Shown: positions 9,155 through 19,130, numbered from the stretch's first letter. The stretch is DNA of 64,000 bases from Corynebacterium yudongzhengii (GCF_003065405.1 NZ_CP026947.1:1550001-1614000), one strand, 5' to 3'. Notes: generated by a model from the letters alone, not told the origin. Numbers and translations are program-made.

Positions 9155-11074
9155 TTACTTGTTCCGCTGCTTTTCTCGGGAACGCGCCCGGCCGCGCTCG
9201 GTGGAGCTGAGGATGACCTTGCGCACGCGCATGACGTTCGGGGCGACCTCGACGCACTCGTCGTGGCCACAGAACTCGACGGCCTCCTCCAGGCTCAGCG
9301 ACTTCGCCTTGTTGAGCGTGACGGTGGTGTCGGCCGAGGCGGCGCGCATGTTCGTCAGCTTCTTTTCCTTGGTGATGTTGACGTCCATGTCCTCATCACG
9401 GTTGTTGGCGCCGATGACGGTACCCTCGTAGACCTCGTCGCCGGGTTCGACGAAGAAGGTGCCACGATCCGCGAGGTTCATCAGGGCATAGGCGGTGACC
9501 TGGCCGGTGCGGTCGGCGACCAGCGAGCCGGTGGGGCGGTCCTTGATCTCGCCGGCCCAGGGGCGCGGCTCGAGCGAGTAGGAGTTGGCGATGCCGGCGC
9601 CGTGGGTCTCGGTCAAGAATGTGGTGCGGAAACCGATCAGGCCGCGGGCGGGCACGTCGAACTCCATGCGTACCCAGTCGCCGGCGCCGGTGCCCATGGA
9701 AACCATCTGGCCTTTGCGCGCGGCCATGAGCTGGGTCACGGCGCCCTGGTAGTCGGCCGGGGTGTCGATGACCATGCGCTCATAGGGCTCGTGCAGCACG
9801 CCGTCGATGGTCTGGGTGACCACCTCCGGCTTGCCGACGGTCAGCTCGAAGCCCTCGCGGCGCATCGTCTCGATGAGCACGGTCAGCGCCATCTCACCGC
9901 GGCCCTGGACCTCCCAAGCGTCCGGGCGCTCGGTGGGCAGCACGCGCAGGGAGACGTTGCCGACGAGCTCCTGGTCGAGGCGGGCCTTGACGAGGCGGGC
10001 GGTGACCTTGTCGCCACCGCCGCGGCCGGCCATGGGCGAGGTGTTGACGCCGATGGTCATGGAGATCGCCGGCTCGTCGACGGTGATCCGCGGCAGCGCT
10101 TCCGGGGTCTCCGGGTCGGCGAGGGTGTCGCCGATCATGATCTCATCGATGCCCGAGACCGCCGCGATGTCGCCCGCGATAACCTCCTCGTCGGTGGAGG
10201 TGCGCTCCATACCCTCGGTCTTGAGCAGCTCGGCGATCTTGACCTGCTTGACGTGCTGGTTACCTTCTGCGTCGTAGTGGATCCAGGCGACCTGCTGGCC
10301 CTTTTTCAGGGTGCCCTTGTGGATGCGCACCAGGCCGATGCGGCCTAAGAAGGAGGAGGAGTCGAGGTTGGTGACGTGTGCCTGCAGCGGGGCGTTGACG
10401 TCGGCGCTGGGCTCGGGCAGGACGTTGTAGATGACGTCGAAGAGCTCCTGGAGGTCCTCAGCGTCGGGGGCGTTGCCGTTGCCGGGGTTCTCGGTGGAGG
10501 CCTTGCCCTCGCGGCCGGAGGCGTAGAGCACAGGCAGCTCGAGCAGGGTCTCGGCGGCTTCGGCGGCCTCGGGGTCCTCGAGCCCGGCGGCGAGCTCGAG
10601 CAGCAGGTCCTGGGCTTCCTCGACGACCTCGTCGATGCGGGCGTCCGGGCGGTCGGTCTTGTTGACGCAGATGATCACCGGCATCTTGGCCGCCAGCGCC
10701 TTGGAGAGCACGAAGCGGGTCTGCGGCAGGGGGCCTTCGGAGGCGTCGATAAGCAAAACGACGCCGTCGACCATGGAGAGGCCGCGCTCGACCTCGCCAC
10801 CGAAGTCGGCGTGGCCCGGGGTGTCGATGACGTTGATGACCAGATCCGCACCATCTTTGCCCTTGCCCTTACGCCGGATGGAGGTGTTCTTGGCCAGGAT
10901 GGTGATGCCGCGCTCGCGCTCGAGGTCGCCGGAGTCCATGACGCGGTCGGCGACCTCGCCGTGGTCACCGAAGGCGCCGGACTGCTCCAGCATGCCGTTG
11001 ACCAGGGTGGTCTTCCCGTGGTCGACGTGGGCGACGATCGCGACGTTACGGAACTCGGGGTGATTGGTGCTCAC
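9155..11074 (-). CDS. typA: Translational GTPase TypA/BipA
   Basis: 639 residues with all GTPase motifs: AHVDHGKT at about 15-22, DTPGHADF near 84-91, and NKTD near 138-141. Domain II, an EF-G-like domain and the BipA-specific C-terminal region follow. The length is slightly above 600 because of a linker near residues 180-205. It binds the 70S ribosome and helps assembly and stress adaptation. The start is GTG with GAGGAG upstream. Confidence 0.95.
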   Translation of the reverse strand: MSTNHPEFRNVAIVAHVDHGKTTLVNGMLEQSGAFGDHGEVADRVMDSGDLERERGITILAKNTSIRRKGKGKDGADLVINVIDTPGHADFGGEVERGLSMVDGVVLLIDASEGPLPQTRFVLSKALAAKMPVIICVNKTDRPDARIDEVVEEAQDLLLELAAGLEDPEAAEAAETLLELPVLYASGREGKASTENPGNGNAPDAEDLQELFDVIYNVLPEPSADVNAPLQAHVTNLDSSSFLGRIGLVRIHKGTLKKGQQVAWIHYDAEGNQHVKQVKIAELLKTEGMERTSTDEEVIAGDIAAVSGIDEIMIGDTLADPETPEALPRITVDEPAISMTIGVNTSPMAGRGGGDKVTARLVKARLDQELVGNVSLRVLPTERPDAWEVQGRGEMALTVLIETMRREGFELTVGKPEVVTQTIDGVLHEPYERMVIDTPADYQGAVTQLMAARKGQMVSMGTGAGDWVRMEFDVPARGLIGFRTTFLTETHGAGIANSYSLEPRPWAGEIKDRPTGSLVADRTGQVTAYALMNLADRGTFFVEPGDEVYEGTVIGANNRDEDMDVNITKEKKLTNMRAASADTTVTLNKAKSLSLEEAVEFCGHDECVEVAPNVMRVRKVILSSTERGRARSREKQRNK

Positions 11075-11368
11075 TGGCGATAATTCTCCTCGGTGGCGGT
11101 GGCGCCCGCGGGATCAGCGCAGGCTCGGAAACTGGCCCAACGTTACTCGTTAGCGCCGGTGAGTGCACCTCAAGACAGGCCCTACTCCCCCACGGATGGT
11201 AGAGAATTTTTGCGTCCAGATAGTTGCGCCAGAAAAATTTGTGACTAATGTGGCAATTGTTTTAACAGTTACTATTGTTTCTGTTGTTATGCTGTCCGAC
11301 TGCTAGGATTACTGCAGTCTGTTTATGCGTCACGCTGTCCGTCGCCGAACCAAGGAAAGGCCGTCGCC

Positions 11369-12073
11369 GTGCTGAACCTCTCGAAGCTGAACCGCCGCCT
11401 CGTCACGGGGCTCACCACCCTCGCACTCACGGGTGTCGGCACTGCACTGGCCACCCCGGCCGCCGCCCAGTCCGCCCCACCCGCCGGCTCTGTGCCGATG
11501 TCCTCGACCTACCTCGACGAGCTGGGACGGCCCACCCCCTACCTGCAGGAGCGCGTGCGCGAATTCGCCAACCAGCCCTTCGTCCCGCCCCAGCTGCGCG
11601 ACACCCTGCTGAGCGCCTTGGCGTTCACCGCCGGCTACGGCGAGCTCGGGGGCCCGGAGCTGCCGACCGATGCCCCGACGTTCACCCAGTTCTACTGGCC
11701 GACGATCTCCGGCGGCTGCATCGGCGGCCAGGGAGACGCGGTCGCCAGCGCCCTCGCCGTTCCCGGTCCGGCCACCATCCCGGCTCCCGGCGCCGCCGAA
11801 GGCCAGACCTCCTTCCTGTTCACCGCCTTGGGCACCCCGCCCGCCGCCGAAAACCAGGGCGGGCTGTACGTACACTGGCTCAACCTGGATAACCTGCGCT
11901 TCGGCGCCACCCCGCTGGCCAACAACGGCATCAACCCGGAAGGCCCGGCGACGGTGTCCGGCACCGCTGACACCGGTAACGGCACCATCGTCGCCATCGT
12001 CGGCGGCGATCTGAACACCACCGAATCGACCTGCCACTTCCTGCCGACGGCCGCCATCATCGACGCCCGCTAA
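11369..12073 (+). CDS. Secreted hypothetical protein
   Basis: 234 residues. A Sec signal peptide is visible: a basic start, a hydrophobic core (TTLALTGVGTALA) and an AxA site near ATPAAAQS. The mature part is rich in Pro, Gly and Ala, with two cysteines far apart that could form a disulfide. No enzyme motif was found. GTG start with AAGGAAAGG about eight bases upstream. An AT-rich 100-bp leader upstream contains a plausible TAGGAT -10 box. The DUF402 gene begins at the last base of its stop codon. Confidence 0.65.
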   Translation: MLNLSKLNRRLVTGLTTLALTGVGTALATPAAAQSAPPAGSVPMSSTYLDELGRPTPYLQERVREFANQPFVPPQLRDTLLSALAFTAGYGELGGPELPTDAPTFTQFYWPTISGGCIGGQGDAVASALAVPGPATIPAPGAAEGQTSFLFTALGTPPAAENQGGLYVHWLNLDNLRFGATPLANNGINPEGPATVSGTADTGNGTIVAIVGGDLNTTESTCHFLPTAAIIDAR

Positions 12074-12603
12074 TGCACCCCGTCAAGAAGGAGTCGTTCG
12101 TCACCGACGAGCGCATCAACGTCGACCCCAAGGGATATATCCGTGCGGTCGACGAATATCGCGCAGCCGACTTCGGGCTGTATATGGCACGGCCGGCCAA
12201 CCACCCGCGCTTCGGCTACCTGGAATCCTGGCTGATACCGGAGATGGGCCTGCGGGCGAACATCTTCCACTTCCGCCCGCACATCGACATCACCCAGGAC
12301 TTTTACTTCGACGTGGCGGACATCAGCGTCGACGAGCAGACCTGGATCACCCGGGATCTCTACGTCGACCTTGTCAGCCTCACCGGCCGGCCCATCGAGG
12401 TCTTAGACATCGACGAACTGGCCGCCGCCTGCTCGAGCGGCCTGATCACCGCCGCCGAGGCCGAACGGGCTATCGAGACCACCCTGGACGCCGTCGACGG
12501 CATCTCCCGCCACGGCGACGACCCGATGGCCTGGCTCGCCTCCCGTGGTATCCAACTCACCTGGGCCGATCCCGCAGAGATCACCCTCTGCCCTGCGGAA
12601 TAA
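12073..12603 (+). CDS. DUF402 domain protein
   Basis: 176 residues. The central block FHFRPHIDITQDFYFDVADIS then DLYVDLVSL and IEVLDIDEL matches the DUF402 beta-barrel family, whose members include FomD-type nucleotide hydrolases. The acidic residues that would bind a divalent metal (in the DLYVDL and DIDEL segments) are present. Substrate unknown. The start ATG overlaps the stop of the preceding gene (TAATG), which indicates translational coupling. Confidence 0.7.
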   Translation: MHPVKKESFVTDERINVDPKGYIRAVDEYRAADFGLYMARPANHPRFGYLESWLIPEMGLRANIFHFRPHIDITQDFYFDVADISVDEQTWITRDLYVDLVSLTGRPIEVLDIDELAAACSSGLITAAEAERAIETTLDAVDGISRHGDDPMAWLASRGIQLTWADPAEITLCPAE

Positions 12604-12619
12604 CCTACGCTGGGGGCCT

Positions 12620-12961
12620 ATGAGCACGATCTATCACAACCCCCGCTGTTCGAAATCCCGCGAGGCTTTGCAGCGCCTCCAGGACACCGGCGAGGAGCCC
12701 GAGGTGATCCGTTACCTGGACACGCCGCCGTCGACAAGCGAGCTCGCTCGGCTCATTGCGGCCGCCGGCCTCATTGTGCACGACGCTATCCGCACCCGCG
12801 AGGCCGAGTACAAAGAGCTGGGCTTAAGCCCCGAGATGAGCGACGAGGAGCTACTTCAAGCCATGGTCGCCCACCCCCGGCTGATCGAGCGCCCCATCGT
12901 GGTCACCGACAAGGGTGTGCGCATCCCGCGGCCGATGGAGCTTCTCGATGAGATCCTCTAA
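12620..12961 (+). CDS. arsC: ArsC-family reductase
   Basis: 113 residues of the glutaredoxin-dependent arsenate reductase/Spx fold. The N-terminal motif NPRCSKS carries the single catalytic Cys at residue 10, and the C-terminal ERPIVV-R-P block carries the conserved substrate Arg. It may reduce arsenate to arsenite, but no arsB or arsR is nearby, so the role is uncertain; many such proteins have other or unknown substrates. Seventeen bases separate it from the DUF402 gene. Its end overlaps the end of the convergent dppDF pseudogene. Confidence 0.75.
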   Translation: MSTIYHNPRCSKSREALQRLQDTGEEPEVIRYLDTPPSTSELARLIAAAGLIVHDAIRTREAEYKELGLSPEMSDEELLQAMVAHPRLIERPIVVTDKGVRIPRPMELLDEIL

Positions 12962-14562
12962 GAGCCCACCCCCAGTTCGATACCGAGACCCGGCACCGAG
13001 TCGATGAGGTTGCGGGTGTAGTCCTCGCGCGGGTTGGCGAAGATGTCATCCGCAGGGCCCTGCTCCACGACTGCACCCTTCTTCATCACCACGATGTCAT
13101 TGGCGGTCTGGCGCACGACCGCGAGGTCATGGGTGATGAAGAGATACGTCAGATCCAGATCGTTCTGCAGCTAAGCCAAAAGCTGCAGGATCTGGTCCTG
13201 CACCAACACGTCGAGCGCGCTGACCGCCTCGTCGAGCACCAGCACCTCCGGGCCGAGGGCCAGAACCCGCGCGATGGCGATGCGCTGGCGCTGACCGCCG
13301 GAGAGCTCGTTCGGGTAGCGGCGCATCGCCGAACGCGGCATCGACACCAGATCCAACAGCTCCGCCACGCGACGCTCGCGCTTTTTGCGGTTGCCCACCT
13401 TGTGCAGGCGCAGCGGCTCCTCGATGCAGCGGTAGACCGAGAGCATCGGACCCAGCGAGCCATAGGGGTTCTGGAAGACCACCTGCATCTTGCGGCGCAT
13501 ATCGAAAAGCTCCTTGCCCTTGAGCGCCGAGATGTCGCGGCCCTCGAAGAACACCTGCCCGCTGGTGGTTTCGAGCAGGTTGAGCACCATGTTCGCCACC
13601 GTTGACTTACCCGAGCCGGATTCACCGACCAGCGCGGTGATGGTGCCGCGGATATCGAACTCCCTGACCAGGTTTTTCACCTCGATGACGGTGTCGGCCG
13701 CACCGGCCTCTGTGTCGTGGGCGTGCAGCTCCTCGGTCTCGATGCCCTTGTCTTTGGCCTCCTGGATGCGCGCCGAGGCCAGCGAGGGCGCCGCTTTGAC
13801 CAAACGCTGGGTATAAGGGTGCTGCGGGTTGCGTAGAAGCTCCAGCGAGGGCCCCGATTCCACCACGCGGCCGCGGTGCATGACCACCAGGTGCTGGGAA
13901 CGCTCCGCGGCCAGGCCGAGGTCGTGGGTGATAAACAGCACGGCGGTGCCGAGCTCCTCGGTAAGCGTCTCCAGGTGGTCGAGGATGGTCTTCTGCACCG
14001 TCACGTCCAGGGCCGAGGTCGGCTCGTCGACGATCAAGAGCTTCGGCCGGGCCGCCAGCCCGATCGCGATGAGCGCACGCTGACGCATACCGCCGGAGAA
14101 CTCGTGCGGGTACTGCTTGGCGCGGCGGGCGGCATCCGGCAGGCCGGCTTCCTCGAGGAGCTTGGCGACGTGCTCTTTGCGCCCCTCGTCGGCCTCGACG
14201 TTGTTGGCCTTCAGCGATTCCTCGACCTGCGTGCCGATGCGCCACACCGGGTTCAGGTTGCTCATGGGGTCCTGCGGGACCAGCCCGATCTGCGAGCCGC
14301 GGATCTCCTGGAACTCTTCTCCGAGAGGTTGGTGATGTCGCGGCCGTCGAAAAGAATCCTGCCCGCCGGTGACCTTGCCCGTGCCGGGCAAAAGCCCCAG
14401 CGCCGACATGGCGGCGGTCGACTTGCCGGAGCCGGACTCGCCGACGATCGCCACCGACTGGCCCGGGTAGACGGTGAGGTTGATGCCGCGCACCGCCTCG
14501 ACGGTGCCGGTCGTGGAGGTGAACGTGATCTCGACGTCGCGCATTTCTAACAGCGGTGTCAT
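12958..14562 (-). pseudogene. Dipeptide/oligopeptide ABC ATPase, broken (dppDF fusion)
   Basis: Two ABC ATPase domains in one chain, each with Walker A GESGSGKST and signatures SGGMRQR and SGGQRQR. Three lesions are visible. A TAG at 13171-13173 interrupts the second domain just before its ITHDL block, which continues in frame to a stop at 12958. An extra G and a missing A, about 43 bases apart (near 14361 and 14318), shift the frame in and out and garble about 15 residues of the first domain. About 20 residues expected between FDIRG and the second Walker A are missing. The chain would otherwise supply energy to a dipeptide permease. Confidence 0.85.
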
Positions 14563-15542
14563 CGCTTCCTCGCTTTCGGATCGAGCGCATCGCGCACCAC
14601 ATCGCCCATGAGGATGAAGCTCAAGACGGTCATGGCCAAGGCGATCGCGGGATAAAACAGCACCATCGGTCGGGTGCGCAGGCTGGCCTGGGCGGCGGAG
14701 ATGTCTCCACCCCAGCTGACCACCGTGCTCGGCAGGCCGATACCCAGAAACGACAGGGTGGCCTCGGCGACGATGAAGGTACCCAGCGCGACGGTGGCGT
14801 AGACAATGATCGGCACCGCGGCGTTCGGCAGGATGTGGCTGGTGAGCACGCGGAACTTCCCGGCACCCAGGGCGGTTGCCGCGGTGACGTACTCTTCGTT
14901 CTTCACGCTCATCACCGCGCCGCGGGTGATGCGGGCGATCTGGGTCCAGCCGAACACCGCTAAAACGATGACGACCATGATGACGCTGCGGTTGTCCTTG
15001 AACATCTGCATGAACACGATCGCGGCGAGCACCAGCGGGATGGCGAAGAAGATGTCGGTCAGGCGCGACAGGATGGTGTCGAGGATGCCGCCGAAGTAGC
15101 CGGCCAGCGAGCCGAGGGTCGTGCCGATGATAACCACGGCGAGGGTGGTGAGGATGCCGACGATCACCGATGCGCGAGCGCCGTGGATCGTGCGGGAGTA
15201 AATGTCACAGCCCTGGCGGTCGAAGCCGAAAGGATGGCCCGCCTCGGGCAGACCGAGCGAGTTCTCCAGGGTGCAGTGACGCGGGTCGACGGAGGTGAAC
15301 AGTCCGGGCACGGCGGCCATGAGGACGGCGAGCACGATGAGTGCCGCGGCGATCCAGAACATCGGGCGGCGGCGCAGGTAGTGCCACGCCTCGCCCCATT
15401 GGGAGCGCGGGGCGAACTCGTCGGCGACGGCGTCGACGGCGCCGAGTCCGGTCTCGTCGGTGGAGTTGATGAAGTATTCCTGGCCCGGCAGGCTCTCGCC
15501 GGGAGACGCAGGTCTCTGGGGGTTCTTCGGCGTATCAGGCAT
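14559..15542 (-). CDS. dppC: Dipeptide ABC permease DppC
   Basis: 327 residues. A soluble N-terminus of about 45 residues is followed by a first membrane helix, a periplasmic loop with GFDRQGCDIYSR, and a five-helix permease core. The cytoplasmic coupling motif (ATALGAGKFRVLTSHILPNA) is intact. The start ATG at 15540-15542 overlaps the end of dppB by eight bases. The reading frame is undamaged, but the partner permease is truncated and the ATPase broken, so the transporter cannot work from this locus. Confidence 0.88.
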   Translation of the reverse strand: MPDTPKNPQRPASPGESLPGQEYFINSTDETGLGAVDAVADEFAPRSQWGEAWHYLRRRPMFWIAAALIVLAVLMAAVPGLFTSVDPRHCTLENSLGLPEAGHPFGFDRQGCDIYSRTIHGARASVIVGILTTLAVVIIGTTLGSLAGYFGGILDTILSRLTDIFFAIPLVLAAIVFMQMFKDNRSVIMVVIVLAVFGWTQIARITRGAVMSVKNEEYVTAATALGAGKFRVLTSHILPNAAVPIIVYATVALGTFIVAEATLSFLGIGLPSTVVSWGGDISAAQASLRTRPMVLFYPAIALAMTVLSFILMGDVVRDALDPKARKR

Positions 15543-15751
15543 AGCGGATCCTCGGGTCAAGCACGGCGTAGACAAGGTCAACGAGCAGGTTCGCGATGAT
15601 GTAGACGACCACCAAGACGGTGGTAAACGACACCACGGTGGTGGGCTCACCCTTCAAGATCGCCTGGTAGATGGTGCCGCCGACACCGTTGATGTCAAAG
15701 ATGCCCTCGGTGACAATCGCGCCGCCCATGAGCGCGCCTAAGTCCGCACCC
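15535..15751 (-). pseudogene. C-terminal stub of DppB permease
   Basis: About 70 residues remain, from GADLGALMGGAIVTE through the last membrane helix to the end LDPRIRYA. This is the normal C-terminus of a DppB-type permease of around 310 residues. The upstream part is missing at the junction with the IS5-family element (15754). Beyond the element lies an unrelated DUF2218 gene, so the 5' part of dppB and any dppA are deleted, not merely displaced. Confidence 0.85.
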
Positions 15752-16679
15752 TAGGGCGTGTCTGACAATTTCTTCAGCCAGGTCATGACGGCGATAGCCA
15801 TCACGCCGACCCGGTAGACAACCGCGAGCTTGTCGTACCGGGTTGCCACACCCCGCCACTGCTTGAGGTTGCCGAAAACCGTTCCACCACGTTGCAGCCC
15901 TTGTAGGACTGCGCATCGAACGTCGGTAGACGCCCACCCATCGAGCCTTTCCGCTTCCGGACGGCGATCACGTCCTTCTTCTCCGGGAACGTCGCCGTGA
16001 TCTTGCGCTCGCGCAGATACCTGCGCACAGCCTTCGATGCATACGCCCTATCCGCGCGCAGTTCATCGGGCCGGGTGCGCGGTCGGCCCACCATCCCGGG
16101 CACCCGCAGGCGTTTCAACAACGGGATCAGCACCGGGCAGTCACCGCGGTGGCCCGCAGTAACGATCATGGTCAGGGGCATGCCATGGCCGTCGACCAGG
16201 GCGTGGACCTTGGTAGACAGACCACCCCGTGATCGGCCGACCGCGTGATCAGGCGGCTCGGCCAGCAGGTTGTTGTAATTCGACAAAGCCCCCTGTGACC
16301 CGCGTGATGTTCGTGACGTGCTGATGGGCCCGGGCGATCGTCAAAGTCCACCGACACCGACCAGTCGATCAGGTCTTCCGTATCGGCCTGTCTAAGAAGT
16401 CGCTGAAAGATCACGTCCCAGGTGTCCGTCCTTGGCCATCCGGTTGTGCCAGGTGTAGACCGTCTGCCAGGACCCGAAGCAGGCGGGCAGGTCACACCGC
16501 GCGATCCCTGCCCGAAGGCAGTAGAGGATGGCCTCGAGCATCTGCCGGGGATCGGAGAACGGTCGGCCTTTTCTCCCCGTGCGACGGGGCAGAAGCTCTT
16601 CGACCATCTCCCACTGGGCATCACTCAACATGTGAAAACGCGACACGGGAGCCAGGGTCCCATGCCACGCTTCCCTCAA
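15751..16679 (-). pseudogene. IS5-family transposase, frameshifted
   Basis: The N-terminal part reads LSDAQWEMVEELLP...GRPFSDPRQMLEAILY, then the frame shifts near 16435, again near 16345 (VDSTIARAHQH restored in another frame), near 16290, and near 15878 (VVERVFGNLKQWRG in another frame). DDE-type blocks can be seen across the frames: VDST, LRADRAYAS and VVER. The stop codon TAG is completed by the flanking TA at the insertion point. With four frame changes no full-length transposase can be made. Confidence 0.82.
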
Positions 16680-16694
16680 TTATCAGACACGCCC
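15754..16694. mobile_element. IS5-family insertion sequence, decayed
   Basis: A 941-bp element. Terminal inverted repeats begin GGGCGTGTCTGACAATT at 15754 and match the other end (AATTATCAGACACGCCC, 16678-16694) with one mismatch. The dinucleotide TA flanks both sides (15752-15753 and 16695-16696), as expected for IS5 subgroups that duplicate TA. The single transposase gene on the minus strand is broken by several frameshifts, so the element is probably immobile on its own. Confidence 0.88.
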
Positions 16695-17056
16695 TAAGCC
16701 TCCGGGTCGGGGTTCTCATCCTCGACCGGCGGGAAGTAGAGCCCCTCGACGCCGCCAGGACGTGCCCAGCGGACCTCGAGGCGATCGCGGGTGCCGAAAC
16801 GCACGAGGTGGCGGCCGACGACCGACTCGACTTTCTCGAGGTAGTCATCGTCGGTGTCGATCTGTAGCAACAGCACGCCGTCACCGACGATCATCTCCAC
16901 TTCACCGCGGACCTGCTCGCGGCTAAAACTCAGATGGCCGCGGCCTTCCTCGGGGTCGAAGCGAGTCTCGATCTTCTTCGCGAAATGCGATGCTAGCTGC
17001 TTCGCATAACGGGCGGGCCTTTCGCAGGCCACGCGGGCGGTAGAAGTAGCAGTCAT
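16694..17056 (-). CDS. DUF2218 family protein
   Basis: 120 residues matching DUF2218. It opens with TSTARVACERPARYAKQLASHF and has a GHLSFS turn and a late ESVVGRHLVRFG segment. These small proteins often sit near siderophore or metal uptake genes and their role is unknown; here zupT lies 40 bases downstream on the same strand. Its last codon GCT is followed by TAG built from the TA target and the first IS base, so the native C-terminus may have been slightly longer. Confidence 0.8.
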   Translation of the reverse strand: MTATSTARVACERPARYAKQLASHFAKKIETRFDPEEGRGHLSFSREQVRGEVEMIVGDGVLLLQIDTDDDYLEKVESVVGRHLVRFGTRDRLEVRWARPGGVEGLYFPPVEDENPDPEA

Positions 17057-17097
17057 GGCCTCATCCTAGCGAGCACGTTGAGGCAAGGGAACACCAT

Positions 17098-17910
17098 TTA
17101 TTCGAGAATCAGCAGCGACAGCGCCATCACCGCCATGCCCACGATGAGGCCGTAGATGGCGGTGTGGTGGCGTCCGGTGCTCACGGCCGTCGGCAGGAGT
17201 TTGTCCAGGGAGACGAAGACCATGATGCCGGCGATCGCGGCGAAGGAGATGCCAAGGGTGGCGTCGCCGAGGATCGGGGCGAGAATTGCGAAGCCGATGA
17301 GCGCGCCGGCCGGCTCTGCCAGGCCCGAGAGCGTCGCCAGGCTGAACGCCTTCATGCGGGAGCCGGTCGCCTCCCTCAGCGGCACCGCCACGGCGACACC
17401 TTCGGGGATGTTGTGGATGGCGATGGCCACGAGGATCGGCAACGCGATGCCCACGTCCGTGAGGGAGGCGATGAAGGTGGCGAAGCCCTCCGGGAAGTTG
17501 TGCAGCGCCAGCGCGACCGCGGTGAGCATGCCGGTTTTCATCATCGCCGAGCGGCGCTGATAGGACGACGCCCCAGAGACCGCGCCCGCCGCGTGCGGGT
17601 TGATTTCATTCGGCACGAGGAAGTCGATCACCGCGATGAGCACGATGCCGGCGAAGAACGCGCCGTAGGCCAGCCAGCCGCCGGCCCCACCGAAGCTCTC
17701 CCCCAAGTGCTCGGTGGCCTTCGGCAGGATCTCGACGAAAGACACCAGCACCATCACGCCAGCAGAAAAGCCCAGCGCGGCGGCCAAGAACCCGGGGCCC
17801 GGACGGCGGTGCGCCACGCCGATGGCGCCGCCGATGCCCGTGGACAACCCCGCGAGCAGCGTCAGGCCGAATGCCAGGAGGATGGTCGGCAGGTCGTAGT
17901 CGAAAGTCAT
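17098..17910 (-). CDS. zupT: ZIP-family zinc transporter ZupT
   Basis: 270 residues with eight predicted helices. The two metal-binding helices carry HNFPEG (137-142) and HNIPEG (166-171), the signature of ZupT. It should import zinc and possibly other divalent metals across the cytoplasmic membrane. A short His/Pro loop with NEINPHAAG follows helix 3. The gene shares a 65-bp divergent promoter region with the lipoate ligase gene; no clear Zur box was found there. Confidence 0.9.
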   Translation of the reverse strand: MTFDYDLPTILLAFGLTLLAGLSTGIGGAIGVAHRRPGPGFLAAALGFSAGVMVLVSFVEILPKATEHLGESFGGAGGWLAYGAFFAGIVLIAVIDFLVPNEINPHAAGAVSGASSYQRRSAMMKTGMLTAVALALHNFPEGFATFIASLTDVGIALPILVAIAIHNIPEGVAVAVPLREATGSRMKAFSLATLSGLAEPAGALIGFAILAPILGDATLGISFAAIAGIMVFVSLDKLLPTAVSTGRHHTAIYGLIVGMAVMALSLLILE

Positions 17911-17975
17911 GAAAAGATCCTGATACGAGTTTTCAACAAAAGTGACCGTAGCAGACGGCGACTACGGTCAAGGGC

Positions 17976-19043
17976 ATGAGCGAAAACAAACACTTCGAGA
18001 TTAAGGTTCCCGGCGGAAAACTCGTCATTGCGGACATCACCACCGACGGCTCCACCATCACCGACGCCCGCATCTCCGGCGACTTCTTCCTCGAACCTGA
18101 CGCCGCCTACGAGGCGCTGACCTCCGCCCTCGTCGGCGCCGGCGTCCACGAAGATACCGACCAACTCACCCAGCGTCTCGACGCCGCCTTATCCACCATC
18201 GAACCCGCCGCCGAGCTGCATGGCTTCACGACGCGCGACGTAGCCGTCGTCACCCGGCGCGCCGTGACAGGCGCCACCGACTTCACCGACCACCGCTTCG
18301 AGGTCATCCACTCCCCCGTGCTGCCGACGCCCATGAACGTCGCGCTCGACGAAGTGCTCACCCGCCAAGTCGCCGCCGGCGAGCGCGGACCGACCCTACG
18401 GCTGTGGGAATGGGAGGACAATGCCGTGGTCATCGGCTCTTTCCAGTCCTACGTCAACGAAATCGACGACGACGGCGTACGCAAACACGACATGACCGTG
18501 GTGCGGCGCATCTCCGGCGGCGGGGCCATGTTCATGGAGGGCGGCAACTGCGTGACCTACTCCCTGTACGTGCCCGAATCGATGACGCGGGGTTTAAGTT
18601 ACGCCGATAGCTACCAGTACCTCGACGACTGGGTGCTCGCCGCCTTAAAGGCGCAGGGGGTCAACGCCTGGTACGTCCCGCTCAACGACATCACCTCCGA
18701 CAGCGGCAAGATCGGCGGCGCGGCGCAAAAGCGCAACGGCAATGCGGTGCTGCACCACGTCACCATGAGCTACGACATCGACGCCGACAAGATGGCCGAG
18801 GTGCTTCGCGTGGGGAAGGTCAAGCTCGCCTCCAAGGGGCTGCGCAGCGCGAAGAAGCGCGTCGATCCCCTGCGGCGACAGATCGGCGCGCCGCGCGAGG
18901 ACGTGATCGCCGGGCTGATCGATACGTTCTGCTCGCGTTACGACACCCAGCTCTCCTCCCTCACCGAGAGCGACCTGGCCGCAGCCGAAGAGCTGGTCGA
19001 GCAGAAGTTCGGACGCGAGGAGTGGACGAAGAGGGTGCGGTGA
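17976..19043 (+). CDS. Lipoate-protein ligase family protein
   Basis: 355 residues. The first 95 resemble the small accessory domain that usually follows the catalytic domain in LplA; the order is reversed here, as in some corynebacterial proteins. The catalytic domain follows: RLWEWEDNAVVIGSFQ, then VVRRISGGGAMFMEGGNCVTYSL, with the active lysine in SDSGKIGGAAQ. It should activate and attach lipoate or octanoate to 2-oxoacid dehydrogenase or GcvH lipoyl domains. No lipA/lipB is nearby. Confidence 0.82.
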   Translation: MSENKHFEIKVPGGKLVIADITTDGSTITDARISGDFFLEPDAAYEALTSALVGAGVHEDTDQLTQRLDAALSTIEPAAELHGFTTRDVAVVTRRAVTGATDFTDHRFEVIHSPVLPTPMNVALDEVLTRQVAAGERGPTLRLWEWEDNAVVIGSFQSYVNEIDDDGVRKHDMTVVRRISGGGAMFMEGGNCVTYSLYVPESMTRGLSYADSYQYLDDWVLAALKAQGVNAWYVPLNDITSDSGKIGGAAQKRNGNAVLHHVTMSYDIDADKMAEVLRVGKVKLASKGLRSAKKRVDPLRRQIGAPREDVIAGLIDTFCSRYDTQLSSLTESDLAAAEELVEQKFGREEWTKRVR

Positions 19044-19130
19044 GCGTTTTTGCGGCTGCTTGGGCGTTTTGGCTGGGTTCGTTTTGGCTGGTTTCGTTTT
19101 GGCTGGTCAGGGGGTTGGGCGGGCGGGGTT

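Noticed and set aside
9263..10348. A 361-codon frame opposite typA
   Set aside because: Shadow of typA; no motifs.
17911..17975. Zur box between zupT and the lipoate ligase gene
   Set aside because: The AT-rich stretch has no clear inverted repeat of the expected form.
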